The translations under genes were made by a program, and so were the position numbers. From JBBRNH01 sp038230415 (GTDB lineage: Bacteria > Bacteroidota > Bacteroidia > Cytophagales > Spirosomataceae), in the NCBI GenBank assembly GCA_038230415.1, contig JBBRNH010000008.1:37890-101889 (forward strand): a stretch of 64,000 nt of DNA, written 5' to 3'. This document shows, piece after piece, positions 8,490-18,600 of the stretch. Positions within the stretch are counted from its first letter, which is position 1; every line of letters begins with the position of its first letter. The notes under the pieces are model-generated. The model was not told where the DNA came from. It saw nothing but the letters and a program-made list of their open reading frames with translations, and did not search any database.

Positions 8490-9338
8490 GTGTCTTTACA
8501 GGTTACCCCTGCAAATCACCCCCTCGCTGCCAGCCCGATGACCCTGCAATACCTTCAGAAATGCCGCGCCATTCTCGATACCATCGAAGCGCAACAGACC
8601 CAAATCTTACAGGCCGCCCACTGGTTTGCCGATACCATTCTGGCGGGCCGCATGGTTCACGTCTTTGGCTCCGGTCACAGCCGGATTATGGTCGAAGAGA
8701 TGTGGCCGCGCTACGGCTCGTTTCCCGGCTTCAACCCCATCGTCGAACTCTCGCTCACGTTTCATAACCTCGTGGTGGGGGCCAACGGACAACGGCAGGC
8801 CATGTTTCTCGAAAACGTACCGGGTCTTGCCGATAGAATCCTGCGAAATTATGACCTCAGTAGTCAGGATTCGGCTTTGATTATCTCGTCGTCGGGTTGC
8901 AATGTGGTGCCTATCGAAATAGCCGAAGAGTTTCAGCAGCAGGGTGTTAAGGTCGTTGCGCTTATCACAAAAGATCATTCGGAAGCCAGCACCAGCAAGC
9001 GCAAAGACGGCAAAAAACTCGGCGATTTTGCCGATCTGATTCTCGATACCGGCGCACCCGTCGGCGATGCCATGATTACCGTGCCGAATTTAGACACCCC
9101 CGTTGCGCCGGGCAGCACCATTGGCGGGGCCGCCCTCGTCAACTGCATCAAGGCCGAAGTAGCCCGGCTGCTGACCGAGGCCGGTCGCCCGCCAAACGTA
9201 TTAAGCGCGGGTGTGGTGGTGGGTGCGGCCCGCGCCGTTGACCTGTTTGAAGCCGCTTACGACGAACACGCCCATCGGCTGGCAAAGTTGTATGCTCAGG
9301 TCGGCGTGCCGAGTTATGTGAGTGAAGGAAAACCATGA
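8490..9338 (+). CDS. SIS domain (sugar isomerase) protein
   Basis: This 282-residue protein has a central SIS domain: HVFGSGHSRIMVEEM (phosphosugar-binding glycine/serine loop), IISSSGCNVVPIE and VVALITKDHS. It matches the UPF0309/YbbB-like group of uncharacterised SIS proteins, which bind phosphorylated sugars. The start could be GTG 8490 or ATG 8538; the conserved region begins after the latter. It overlaps the next gene by 4 bases (ATGA), so the two are translationally coupled. A role with amino-sugar phosphates is only suggested by the fold. Confidence 0.8.
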   Translation: MSLQVTPANHPLAASPMTLQYLQKCRAILDTIEAQQTQILQAAHWFADTILAGRMVHVFGSGHSRIMVEEMWPRYGSFPGFNPIVELSLTFHNLVVGANGQRQAMFLENVPGLADRILRNYDLSSQDSALIISSSGCNVVPIEIAEEFQQQGVKVVALITKDHSEASTSKRKDGKKLGDFADLILDTGAPVGDAMITVPNLDTPVAPGSTIGGAALVNCIKAEVARLLTEAGRPPNVLSAGVVVGAARAVDLFEAAYDEHAHRLAKLYAQVGVPSYVSEGKP

Positions 9339-10300
9339 TTTCCACCCCGCGACTGACGCTGCTACCCCTCACCCAGGAACAACTCAACCTGCTTGTTCAC
9401 GGCGTTGACCAACTCGAACCCACGCTTGGGTTGCGGCCCAGCCTGCGCGAAGAAACCGAACCCCTCCTCGGTGTGCTGATTTATTTCACGATGCCCCGCC
9501 TGCGCGACCCCATCAACTACCCGCCCTTGTTCAACACGCTCTGGATTGCTGTTGACAACCACCGCCGGCAGATTGTGGCGAGTGCCAAATTCAAGGGCGC
9601 ACCCGACGAGACCGGCACCATCGAAATCGGCTACGGAACATACCCGGTGTTTCAACGGCGCGGCTACATGACCGAAATGGTGCAGGGCATGATTGGTTGG
9701 GCCAAAACACAGCCGGGCATTCGGCGCGTGATAGCCGACACTGACACCGAGAATGTGGCCTCGCAGAAAGTGCTGGAAAAATGCGGGTTTCGTATGTTTG
9801 ACCGGGTGGAGGAAATGCTATGGTATGAACTTGAATTTTTGCCTTTGTCCATGCCAATTTTTAAATTTGATGAACGTGGTAGCCTGCTGTCACCTTCACC
9901 GATTTATGCCAGCGCACAAACCATAGTTGCAACTTTTGCCTACAACACCCACCGTCAACTTCTCTGGCGAGACTATGAGAAACTAAGCGGGCTATTGAGT
10001 GCACACCGAGTTCCGATTCTATTTTGTTGGTTAGATGGTAGTTTTCTGACTAAAAAAGAGTTTCCCAACGATATTGACATTGCCCTGTTTGTACCTGTCG
10101 CTTTCTTTAATTCGAGACGAGCCTTTCTGGAAACAATCAGCCAACAGGCTCCCTCATTAGATGTGAAGTGGATTCCGCTTTTAGAAGAAACCAGCGAAAT
10201 AAAGAAGGCGATTAATGAACTTGAAAAAATGAAATGGTTCTTATTATTTAGCAGTGATAGAGAAGACAAACCTAAAGGACTTATAGAGATAACCCAGTAA
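9335..10300 (+). CDS. GNAT acetyltransferase fused to DUF6932-like nucleotidyltransferase
   Basis: Residues 1-168 form a GNAT acyltransferase of the RimJ/RimL type: PRLTLLPLTQEQL start, then GYGTYPVFQRRGYMTEM (acetyl-CoA loop) and ENVASQKVLEKCGF. The reading frame then continues without a stop into a second module that starts at an internal ATG (9851, MPIFKFDERGSLL) and contains WLDGSF and PNDIDIALFV, the G-S-x9-D-x-D signature of minimal nucleotidyltransferases resembling DUF6932. The second module is much more AT-rich and normally stands alone at about 150 residues. The simplest reading is that an incoming gene removed the GNAT stop codon. Whether the product is one fused protein or two proteins is unknown. 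Confidence 0.65.
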   Translation: MISTPRLTLLPLTQEQLNLLVHGVDQLEPTLGLRPSLREETEPLLGVLIYFTMPRLRDPINYPPLFNTLWIAVDNHRRQIVASAKFKGAPDETGTIEIGYGTYPVFQRRGYMTEMVQGMIGWAKTQPGIRRVIADTDTENVASQKVLEKCGFRMFDRVEEMLWYELEFLPLSMPIFKFDERGSLLSPSPIYASAQTIVATFAYNTHRQLLWRDYEKLSGLLSAHRVPILFCWLDGSFLTKKEFPNDIDIALFVPVAFFNSRRAFLETISQQAPSLDVKWIPLLEETSEIKKAINELEKMKWFLLFSSDREDKPKGLIEITQ

Positions 10301-10306
10301 ATAGTT

Positions 10307-10504
10307 ATGGAGGTTACAAACGAACTGGAAATCAGAATGTTGGTCACGAACCGAAAAATCAGGATGTTCAAAAACATCATGGATGAACAGCGAAAATTAG
10401 GTGCTGATGAAGCCATGCTTCAGCCTTCAAAAGAAATGTGTGCCATACTCCAGGAAGAGCTACAGACATTAATTGCTCAATTACAAACAGCCGAATTAGC
10501 CTGA
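10307..10504 (+). CDS. Small helical protein next to nucleotidyltransferase module
   Basis: This 65-residue, charged, mainly helical protein starts 6 bases after the nucleotidyltransferase module, with ATG 10307. I do not recognise the family. It shares the AT-rich composition of that module and is probably part of the same acquired pair; small helical partners are usual for minimal nucleotidyltransferases in toxin-antitoxin-like modules, but that link is inference. After its stop, bases 10505-10685 are AT-rich without an ORF, with a weak hairpin (AGCCTGA/TCAGGCT) across the stop codon. Confidence 0.55.
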   Translation: MEVTNELEIRMLVTNRKIRMFKNIMDEQRKLGADEAMLQPSKEMCAILQEELQTLIAQLQTAELA

Positions 10505-10685
10505 TTGACAAACTTGCGCCAGTCAGGCTTCTAATAAATAAGTACTTGAACGATGTTATTTAAATTTTGAATCGAGATAATCCCCTGATTATGAGTAAAT
10601 TGAAATTTTAATTAATTAATTTTTTCACTGTCCGAGTACTTAGTAGCAACAAATTAGAAATCAGATTATTAGTTACCCCTGGGCA

Positions 10686-11039
10686 ATGCGCCAAAAACTG
10701 CTCTTCGTTTGTAGCCAAAATAAATGGCGCAGCCTGACCGCCGAGAAAATCTTTGCCCACAGTCAGCACTACGACGTGCGCTCTGCCGGGACGGAGCAGG
10801 GAGCCAGAACCAAACTCACCGCCGGGCTGCTGGGCTGGGCCGACCAGGTTTTTGTAATGAAACGCAAACACCACGACCGGATTTGCCAACACTTTCCCGA
10901 CGTTGCCCCAACCAAACCCATCATCATTCTTGATATCCCGGACGACTACCAGTTCATGGACGACGAGCTGATTGAGATTCTGCAACATCGGCTGGCTCTG
11001 TTTATCGACATGGCTGATAATGAACCTCAGAACGGGTAA
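10686..11039 (+). CDS. Low-molecular-weight protein tyrosine phosphatase-like protein
   Basis: This 117-residue protein has the phosphatase loop near its start: LFVCSQNKWRSLTAE, i.e. C-x5-R with Cys9 and Arg15. A C-terminal D-I-P-D-D-Y segment provides a candidate general-acid Asp, as in LMW-PTPs. It is shorter than classical members (about 150 residues) and matches the compact group annotated as 'LMW protein tyrosine phosphatase family' in many bacteria. It marks the return to the window's usual base composition after the AT-rich patch. Substrate unknown. Confidence 0.75.
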   Translation: MRQKLLFVCSQNKWRSLTAEKIFAHSQHYDVRSAGTEQGARTKLTAGLLGWADQVFVMKRKHHDRICQHFPDVAPTKPIIILDIPDDYQFMDDELIEILQHRLALFIDMADNEPQNG

Positions 11040-11083
11040 AACACCCCCAACGTACCCTTTTACCCCAAAATTCTTTTACTGAT

Positions 11084-12496
11084 ATGACCCAAAATTCCCG
11101 TCGCCGGTTTTTACGGCAACTCGGCGGCACAACAGCCCTCGTTGCCAGCGGCTCTACATTAGCGCTCGCCGGGCGTGACCGCCAAACGCACGTTATCGAG
11201 CCGATTCGGCCCGTGTCTGCCGCCGATACCATCAACATTGCTCTGATTGGCGCGGGAATCATCGGCCACTTCGATACCGAAACCGCGTTGAAAGTTCCCG
11301 GCACTAAACTCGTTGCCGTTGCTGATTTATACGCGCCCCGGCTGGTTCGGGCGAAGGAAGTATTTGGTAATGACCTGTTTACGACCAGAGATTACCGCGA
11401 AATTCTGGCCCGCAAAGACGTGGATGCCGTGCTGATTTGCGTACCCGACCACTGGCACGACCGTATTTCGATTGATGCCCTCAACGCCGGGAAACACGTG
11501 TACTGCGAAAAACCGATGGTGCATCACATTGAAGAAGGGCTGGCCGTGGTAGCCGCTCACAAAAAATCGGGCAAGGTGTTTGAAGTCGGTAGCCAACGCG
11601 CCAGCAGCGTGGCCGTGCTGGAAGCCCAGAAACGATTCCGGGCGGGCGACATTGGCGAACTGACCTTTGTGGAGAGTTTTCTGGATCGCACCGATGCGCT
11701 CGGCGCGTGGCAATACACAATGCCGCCCAACCTGAACCCCAAAGACGTGGACTGGGACACCTACCTCGGCGATGCGCCCAAACACGCCTTTGAGGCCGAG
11801 CGGTTTTTCCGGTGGCGCAACTACAAAGACTACGGCACGGGCGTGGCCGGCGATTTGTTTGTTCACCTCATTACGGGGCTGCACACGGTAACGGGGTCGC
11901 TGGGGCCGAGCCGGATTTTCGCGCTTGGTGACCTGAACTTCTGGAAAGATGGCCGCGATGCGTATGATCTCGTATCAGCCATGATGGACTACCCCAAAAC
12001 CGACAAACATCCGTCGTTTACGTTTACGACGCGGGTAAACCTGGCATCGGGCGCGGGCGGCAACATTCACACCCGGTATGTTGGCACCGAGGGCGTGATG
12101 GACATTGGCTGGAACGACTTTACGCTCAACAAACTCAAACGTGGCAACGCCCCGCAATACAGCACGGGTTATGACGCGCTGATGACGTATCCAAAAGCCA
12201 TGCAGGAGGAGTTTGTCCGGCAGTACGACCAGAAATACCCCGCTCCGCAATTCTCACGCAACGTTGTAACCGAACCCGAATTTAAATACGCGGCTCCCGA
12301 CGGTTACGACGACCGGCTCGACCACCTGATCGTGTTCTTCAATGCTATCCGGCAAAACAACCCGGCCCTCGTGAAAGAAGATGCTGAATTTGGGCTTCGG
12401 GCAGCCGCACCGTCACTGGCAGCGGGCCTGAGCATTGAGCAAAAGCGGGTGATTAACTGGGATCCGATTACGATGAAAATGGGCAAATCGGTCTAA
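11084..12496 (+). CDS. Gfo/Idh/MocA family oxidoreductase, Tat-exported (second copy)
   Basis: This 470-residue protein begins with a Tat signal (NSRRRFLRQLGGTTAL) and has a Rossmann fold INIALIGAGIIGHFD followed by the family's CEKPM motif (about residue 145) and a long C-terminal oxidoreductase domain. It is only distantly similar to the copy at 5.9 kb, so the pair is not a recent duplication. The stop codon shares its last base with the ATG of the SnoaL gene (TAATG), showing tight coupling. Exported MocA-type enzymes often act on sugars or glycosides; no specific substrate can be given. Confidence 0.9.
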   Translation: MTQNSRRRFLRQLGGTTALVASGSTLALAGRDRQTHVIEPIRPVSAADTINIALIGAGIIGHFDTETALKVPGTKLVAVADLYAPRLVRAKEVFGNDLFTTRDYREILARKDVDAVLICVPDHWHDRISIDALNAGKHVYCEKPMVHHIEEGLAVVAAHKKSGKVFEVGSQRASSVAVLEAQKRFRAGDIGELTFVESFLDRTDALGAWQYTMPPNLNPKDVDWDTYLGDAPKHAFEAERFFRWRNYKDYGTGVAGDLFVHLITGLHTVTGSLGPSRIFALGDLNFWKDGRDAYDLVSAMMDYPKTDKHPSFTFTTRVNLASGAGGNIHTRYVGTEGVMDIGWNDFTLNKLKRGNAPQYSTGYDALMTYPKAMQEEFVRQYDQKYPAPQFSRNVVTEPEFKYAAPDGYDDRLDHLIVFFNAIRQNNPALVKEDAEFGLRAAAPSLAAGLSIEQKRVINWDPITMKMGKSV

Positions 12497-12864
12497 TGCG
12501 CGACCTGATTCACCAATACATTGCGGCCTACAACGCCAAAGACGTGTCGGGGATGCTCATGCTGCTGCACGACGTAATCGTGTTTGAAAATATCTCCAGC
12601 AGTTCCGGCATAACAGCCACAAGCGGCAAAGCCGAATTTGAAACGCTGGCCCGGCAATCGCTGAACGTGTTCAGCAGTCGGCAGCAACGTATCCGGTCGC
12701 TCACCCTCGGCGAGCGCACCGCAGCCGCCGAAATAGAATACGAAGGCACGTTGGCGATGGATATGCCCAGTGGCTTGCAGGCCGGTGAGACCCTGCAACT
12801 TCGGGGCGTAACGGTCTTCGCCTTCAGCGACGGCAAGATCAGCCGGATTAGTGATTACTCTTGA
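12496..12864 (+). CDS. SnoaL-like / NTF2 family protein
   Basis: This 122-residue protein has the NTF2-like fold signature: an N-terminal helix (LIHQYIAAYNAKD), a central FE-containing strand and the C-terminal GVTVFAFSDGKISRISDYS, typical of SnoaL-like proteins. No export signal is present, although the coupled upstream oxidoreductase is exported, so the two may share a transcript rather than a pathway. The fold is used for small-molecule isomerisation, hydrolysis or binding; no catalytic residues can be assigned. A perfect 32-bp palindrome begins 4 bases after the stop. Confidence 0.75.
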   Translation: MRDLIHQYIAAYNAKDVSGMLMLLHDVIVFENISSSSGITATSGKAEFETLARQSLNVFSSRQQRIRSLTLGERTAAAEIEYEGTLAMDMPSGLQAGETLQLRGVTVFAFSDGKISRISDYS

Positions 12865-12868
12865 AATC

Positions 12869-12945
12869 AGTGAAGAATGATGAGTTATGAGTGAAGAATA
12901 TTCTCCTGAAATTTATTCTTCACTCATAACTCATCATTCTTCACT
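12869..12945. repeat. Perfect 32-bp palindrome with 7-nt period
   Basis: Arms 12869-12900 and 12914-12945 are exact inverted copies with a 13-nt loop. Each arm is a run of related heptamers (AGTGAAG, AATGATG, AGTTATG, AGTGAAG). It starts 4 nt after the SnoaL stop and ends 5 nt before the ATG at 12951, occupying the whole intergenic gap. Confidence 0.95.
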
Positions 12946-12950
12946 CCCTT

Positions 12951-13979
12951 ATGCAACCTACCCCCATAAAAACCACTGTTGTCGGTTCGATGCCATTTCC
13001 GGGCTGGCTCGAATTTTCCAGTCAGCACCTCGACCAACTCGGCCCCGCCGACATTGCCGAACTGATTGACGATGCCGTGATTACCTCGATTCACGATCAG
13101 GTGTCTGCCGGTCTCGACGTGATTACCGACGGCGAGCAAACCCGGTTCGATTTTAACCTGTCGTTCTACGGCTACATTACCGGGATTCAAAACAACGACA
13201 CCGAAACCCGCCGGTTTGGACCACCCGCTCATGACCAGCGCGGCAAACACAACATTGTGGCCCCGCTCACGGCTCCGCGTGGCTTGGGTGTGGTCGAAGA
13301 ATACCAGCGATTGAAGCGATTAACCCCTGTCGGCCAGAGGGTTAAAGTATCAATTCCGGGGCCATACACGCTCAGCGGGCGATTGCTGCCGGGCAGTTTG
13401 TACAAAGATCGCTGGGAAGTAGCCGAAGCTATTTTGCCGTTGGTAGCCAAAGAAATTGCCGATTTGGTGGCCCTCGGCGTACCGGAAATCTGTGTTGATG
13501 AGCCTTCGATGAGCTGTTATGCCTACAAAGAAGACACGCGCCGGTTTGTGGATATGTTTAACCGAACGGTTGCGCCCGGCATTGGCAAAACGCGGCTTTC
13601 GATGCACCTGTGCTTCGGCAACTACAAAGGCCGGTCGGTGGGGCCAAAGAGCATTGCGCCCATGCTCCCCGATTTTATGGACATGGCCGTTGACGAACTC
13701 CACTCCGAAATGACGATCCTGAATTTTTCGGAGGTTCACCTGCTCGAACGTTTTGCCGAGAAATTTGATGTGGCCGTTGGCGTGATTGACGTAAAAAGCT
13801 ACTACATCGAAACCCCGCAGGATGTGGCCGACCGTATCCGAAAGTGCCTGCCGTTTATTCCCGCCGAAAAATTGGCCGTTGCGCCCGACTGTGGCCTGAG
13901 CCAAACCGCGCGTTGGGCCGCCAAACAAAAATTAGCCAACATGGTGGCTGGGGCTAAGTTGGTGCGTGAGAGCCTGTAA
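12951..13979 (+). CDS. MetE-like cobalamin-independent methionine synthase (core form)
   Basis: This 342-residue protein corresponds to the C-terminal catalytic half of MetE. Recognisable parts are the N-terminal TTVVGSMPFP, GEQTRFDF, the phosphate/substrate-loop IPGPYTLSGR, a zinc-ligand pair in SMHLCFGNYKGR, and the final Cys ligand in APDCGLSQTAR. Such 'core MetE' proteins lack the N-terminal folate domain and may use a methyl donor other than polyglutamyl-folate. A full cobalamin-dependent MetH is encoded at 45.2-49.0 kb, so this may be a backup, a B12-independent route, or a different methyltransferase. Its stop is 2 bases from the convergent MBL gene. Confidence 0.8.
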   Translation: MQPTPIKTTVVGSMPFPGWLEFSSQHLDQLGPADIAELIDDAVITSIHDQVSAGLDVITDGEQTRFDFNLSFYGYITGIQNNDTETRRFGPPAHDQRGKHNIVAPLTAPRGLGVVEEYQRLKRLTPVGQRVKVSIPGPYTLSGRLLPGSLYKDRWEVAEAILPLVAKEIADLVALGVPEICVDEPSMSCYAYKEDTRRFVDMFNRTVAPGIGKTRLSMHLCFGNYKGRSVGPKSIAPMLPDFMDMAVDELHSEMTILNFSEVHLLERFAEKFDVAVGVIDVKSYYIETPQDVADRIRKCLPFIPAEKLAVAPDCGLSQTARWAAKQKLANMVAGAKLVRESL

Positions 13980-13981
13980 AC

Positions 13982-15082
13982 CTACCACCACCGCTGATTG
14001 GGCAACGGTTTCCCCAACGTCACCGGCTCACCGATGCGGGGCGTGGTCAGGCGCAGGTTGGCTGGCCCGGCGAGTTCGGTAAGTTCCTGAATGGGGCCGT
14101 TCCAGGCATGAAACGCCAGCGCAAATTTGCCCCAATGAACAGGTAGCAACACATCGGCTTTCAAATCCTGAGCGGCCAGAATTACCTCGTTCGGGAAGGT
14201 GTGAATGTAGGGCCAGTCGCGGCCAAATTGCCCACATTCGAGCAGGGCCAGATCAAACGGGCCGTATTGCTCGCCGAGTTGCGCGAAATGCGGGCCGTAG
14301 CCCGAATCGCCACCCAAAAACAGCCGTTTATCGCCCACGTTCAGCACAAAGGCCGACCAGAGCGTTTGCCCGCGCCGAAAACTCCGGCCCGAAAAGTGCC
14401 GCGCCGGGGCTGCCGTCAGCGTCAGGCTGTCGGAAACGCGGTCGGTTTGGCCCCAGTCGAGTTCGGTGATGGTGGCCGGGTTGTAGCCCCAGCGTTCGAG
14501 GTGTGCGCCCACGCCTAACGAGGTACAAACGTGCTTTACACTTGGAATAAGTTTGGTTAGTGTCTGATAATCAAGGTGATCGTAATGGTCGTGGGTCAGC
14601 ACTAACACATCAATCGGCGGCATATCGGCTACCGAATAGGCATCGGCCCCGGCAAAAGCCTGCACCGAAAACGGTAACGGCGACGCGCTGCCGCTAAACA
14701 CCGGGTCAACGAGCAGCGTGTAGCCCCCCGACCGGATGAGGTACGACGAATGACCAAACCAGACAATCGTGGTTTCGGTTGCGGGCAGCGCGTTAAGGTC
14801 AGTTTTGACGCTCGGCAACGGGTTAGGGGGCGTAACGTTGGCGGGTTTAGTGAGCAAATCCCGGATCATTTCCAGCCATGACGCACCGGGCCGTAGGAAA
14901 TCAGTCGGCACCGGATTTTGAAATGCCCCGTCGCGGTAGTGTGCCGATTGCTCGATTCGGGCCTGCCGTGCGCCCGTTGGTACGGCCCCAAAAGCGGCAG
15001 ATTGTAAAAAAAGCCAGATGCCTCCTGCAACGGCTATGATAACAAAAAGAGCAAGTAACATATTGGTTTTCAGTCGGTTCAT
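13982..15082 (-). CDS. MBL-fold metallohydrolase, membrane-anchored
   Basis: This 366-residue protein has an N-terminal membrane helix (about residues 8-27) and a metallo-beta-lactamase domain. Zinc ligands are visible as LTHDHYDHLD (HxHxDH), and a later GGDSGYGPHF and PVHWGKFALAFH supply further ligands. The overall layout matches the RomA / NAPE-hydrolysing phospholipase D-like group. It overlaps the upstream thioesterase by 4 bases (ATGA), so both are translated from one message; a role in lipid or acyl-amide turnover is plausible but unproved. Confidence 0.85.
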   Translation of the reverse strand: MNRLKTNMLLALFVIIAVAGGIWLFLQSAAFGAVPTGARQARIEQSAHYRDGAFQNPVPTDFLRPGASWLEMIRDLLTKPANVTPPNPLPSVKTDLNALPATETTIVWFGHSSYLIRSGGYTLLVDPVFSGSASPLPFSVQAFAGADAYSVADMPPIDVLVLTHDHYDHLDYQTLTKLIPSVKHVCTSLGVGAHLERWGYNPATITELDWGQTDRVSDSLTLTAAPARHFSGRSFRRGQTLWSAFVLNVGDKRLFLGGDSGYGPHFAQLGEQYGPFDLALLECGQFGRDWPYIHTFPNEVILAAQDLKADVLLPVHWGKFALAFHAWNGPIQELTELAGPANLRLTTPRIGEPVTLGKPLPNQRWW

Positions 15083-15642
15083 GTTGTGAATTTTGATCCC
15101 AGCAGTACACGCTCATTGGCGAGTGCGTTCATATTTTCGGTAAGCAGCATCCGGGTTCGGGCATTGTCGAAGTGTTCGCTATAACTGGCCCGGAGTTCTT
15201 TACGTTTCATGGCTTCCAAGAAACGGCGGGCATCGTCGGTGGTTTCGAGCAGCAACGGCGGCACTTCGATGGGTTTACCGTCGTCGTCTTTGGCAACCAT
15301 CGTAAAGTAGGACGTGTTGGTGTGCTTCACGGAGGCCGTTTTCACGTTTTCGGCAATGACCTTGATACCTACCACGAGCGAGGTTCGGCCCACGTAATTG
15401 ACCGAAGCCAACAGGCTCACCAACTCCCCGACCTCAACGGGCTGCCGAAAATTTACGCCATCTACCAACACCGTAACGCAGTAGTTACCAGCGTGTTTGG
15501 CAGAACAGGCGTAGGCTACTTTATCCATTAGCGAGAGCAAAATCCCGCCGTGAATCTTGCCCCCAAAATTAGCGTAAGCCGGAATCATGAGTTCGGTAAT
15601 GGTGGTTCGGGAGAAACTGACGGGGCGGGCGGGTTGGCTCAT
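15079..15642 (-). CDS. Acyl-CoA thioesterase (hotdog fold)
   Basis: This 187-residue protein is a YciA/BACH-type hotdog thioesterase: TELMIPAYANFGGKIHGG (the conserved N-terminal strand with Asn/Gly-Gly), LLSLMDKVAYACSAKH, and SFTM-like strand TSYFTMVAKDDDGKP. It would hydrolyse acyl-CoA to fatty acid and CoA in the cytoplasm. A C-terminal helical tail of about 50 residues follows the hotdog domain. Its ATG is 17 bases after the druE-like gene's stop, so it could be read from the same transcript, but its function seems unrelated to defence. Confidence 0.88.
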   Translation of the reverse strand: MSQPARPVSFSRTTITELMIPAYANFGGKIHGGILLSLMDKVAYACSAKHAGNYCVTVLVDGVNFRQPVEVGELVSLLASVNYVGRTSLVVGIKVIAENVKTASVKHTNTSYFTMVAKDDDGKPIEVPPLLLETTDDARRFLEAMKRKELRASYSEHFDNARTRMLLTENMNALANERVLLGSKFTT

Positions 15643-15659
15643 AGCGGCACAATTGGTTG

Positions 15660-18600
15660 CTATTTTTTTCGGATAAATACATATGTCGGTTGGAGCAGTC
15701 CGTTCCTGACCCGCATCTGACTTTTGTGCTGACGAATCCAGGACTGTTGGTCATCCGGCGAGTCGTTAAATGGAAAAGCAGGTAATCGGTTATCTAACTC
15801 CCAATAGCCAACGCCCTGATCGAACCGGAGCGTCAATTTGCGGCCACTATCAAAACTCAGCACCAGAATCCGGGCGTGATGCATATCCCGTTTATACTGG
15901 TGCATCTCAATAGCACAGGTAAGCATATCGGTTTCCAGCAGTTGTTCGATGAGTTTTTGCCGACTGGCATCTTCGGCTGGCTGCCAGCCGGTTTTTATCC
16001 ATCGGTCTTTGGGCCGCAAAACTGTATTTTCCGACTGCAACAGGCTCATTCTCAGCAAACAGCCATCGTCTTTGGCAAAGGGAAGTGTGGTCATAATCTC
16101 GGCAAACAGCATCGTGTTCAACGGCGTAGCCAGATAGCGGTCGGTGTAGGTTATGCCGCAAACCGTTTCCTGACAAAACCCAGCCAGTAAATCAGCAGCT
16201 TCTTGTTGCACAGCTCTCCAGAATTTAGTGCCAAAGTCTGTTACCGGGCCGTTCAACTCGTTGCTCAATACAACCTCGGCCAGGTTTACGTCCGGGGCGG
16301 GCAAGAGAGTTTGTTTATCCACCAAAATACCCGTTAGCGGGGGCACAAAATCAGCCGCTCTGACCAGCAAACTTCCATCAGTTTTGCCCCATTCTTCGCT
16401 GAAAATCAGGGCTTCGGGGTGGTTGGTAGCGTAAGCGACCCGGTTTTTGCCGTTGTTGACGATGGTGGCAATCAACGCGCCGTTTCTCAACCGAATCGGC
16501 TCCGGGCAGATCATCAGCCGTAGTTTATTACTGACCGACAGCAGGCTGTATAAATCACGTTTGCCGTCGGCATCGAGTTGGTCTGATTGGGCGTGGGTCA
16601 GCCAGATTTCGACCCCGGCAAACTTGCTGATGTATTCGCCGATGCGTTTGTGAACGGTTGATTCGCTGATGTTCCAGTCTGCCACATCGCCCCCAACGAG
16701 CAGTTGCAGGGTATCGCCGGGTTCAGTCTGCCAGAAGCTCAACGCCTTCATCAGGTCATAAACGCAGTATTTTGAGCCGGGGCCGAGCAGTTGCTCGTCG
16801 GGTTGCAGGCTCAACTGATTCAGGTAGGTATCGGTCAAAAACGCCAGTGCGGTGTGGCGGTTGAGCTTATCGCTTACCTTCTGCGTGTCAAACTGCAACA
16901 GGCAGGTTTCGCAGGCATTTTTGCAATTGGCCGGGCAGACCAGCAGTTTTCGCGCACTGGCAAACATCTCCGACAGAAAATGCGGAGCCTGAGACGCAAA
17001 CCCCGACCCGCCCCCGTTCGTGTCGTACAAACAGAGGGCATAAAACGGTTGCGGGTCGAGTTGTTCGTTTTTGACCTGTTTCACCTGCACCCCAATTTCT
17101 TCGGCATTGATACCCAGACTTTGGGTTAGTCCGTGCCGGAGAGCCACCCCCACCGACCAGCAGAGTGACTCATGCGCGGGATTTGAGGTGAGCAAAAACT
17201 GGTTGGTTTCGGGCTGTTTCAGGTATAATTCAAACACGTCGGTATGAATCACGTGGCCGAGGTGCAGGTTTCGCTGAACACGGTTGGGGTCGGGTTGGCA
17301 GGTATTTTTCTCACTCTTGCCTACCTTTTTCTTGCCCCGCAAGGTAGCGTGTTGGTTGAAATTGGCGGGCAGCGAGTCGTCTTTCATCGAATCGGCGTAG
17401 CCACAGGCCAAACAAATGGCAAATCCCTGACCGTATTCGCCCGAATTATGGTAAAAAATCTGGCCGCGTTCGTCGCTTTTATAGCTGCCGAGGGCGGCAT
17501 TGGGCAACGGCATCACCACAGCTGTTGTGGTGTTTATCCAGGGAAGCTGGGCGGGCAGGTATTTCTGTTGCGAAACGTTGTTGGTAACGGTTCCGTAAAA
17601 ACTCGTGGCAAAACCAGTTGGCTCGATAAATACCAGACTGCTTTTGGGTTTGCCGTCTATGTTCAGAAGTGCTTTGCCGCACCCCGAACAAAGCCCCGTA
17701 AACGCGCTGTTTTCGATACCCGTCATGCCGCACTTCTGGCATCGCCAAGCCGTTTGGAGCAGTTGCGTTTCGCGGACACTGTCGTCGGGGTTATGCCAGT
17801 TCAGGGTGATTCCGTTGGAGACATACACCCGGCCATCAAGTACGATTTCGGCCCCCGGCGCGTACTCGCTCAGGGCCACCGACATATCGCGCGAAGGCTT
17901 GTTTTTGCGCTGACTGCGGTTGTCTTCGCGGTGTTCGGGGTCGGCGTTTTGCTGCCGCTTGAAACTCGCGGCAGTCATCGGGTTAAACGTGGCAATGTCG
18001 GTCGGGAAACCGTATCCCGGCAAAAAACCACCCGTGATGAGTTCGGTCAGCAGATATTCGTCGCGGTGGCGTTTGAGGTCAAACTCGATTCGTTTTCGAT
18101 ACGGAGCTTTTTCGTCGCTGCCCGCCTGTTCGTGTTCAGCTTCCAGACTTTTACATTCGTCGAGCCAGCGTTGCCCGATGGTTTCTAAACACGTGGCGGC
18201 TTCGGTACACAATCTGTTCATCGGCTGGCCCTCCAAAATACTGTTTTGCCAGATTATGTCGAGGGCTTTTTGGATAACATGGCTCTGGTTTTCAGGGAGT
18301 TCGCCGATCCAGGCCACCATTTGCCCGCAAACCGACGGATGCTCATCAACCGGGCCGAAAAACCAGTGGCACCGCAGCGTAATGGCATTGCCCGACACTC
18401 TGATTTCGTGGTTGATAAAATAGCCAAACAGCCAGGCGTTCAGGTGGCGTTGCACGATGCGCTCGCTGCTGAGGATAATAGTGGGCTGTTTCATGGTGGC
18501 CGTGAAGGGCCACAGCGGATTGCGGAACACCTGCTGATCGAGCGGGTTGTTTTTGCACAACGTCAGCGATAATGACCGCGACTCACCCCGCCGACCGGCC

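Noticed and set aside
12887..13069. Short ORF with SSLITHHSSL peptide
   Set aside because: It is a translation of the heptamer palindrome and the beginning of the next gene in the wrong frame.
17244..18188. Long plus-strand ORF (314 codons) antisense to druE
   Set aside because: Shadow of the GC-rich druE coding frame; no recognisable domain, no plausible start context, and the minus-strand frame has clear helicase motifs.
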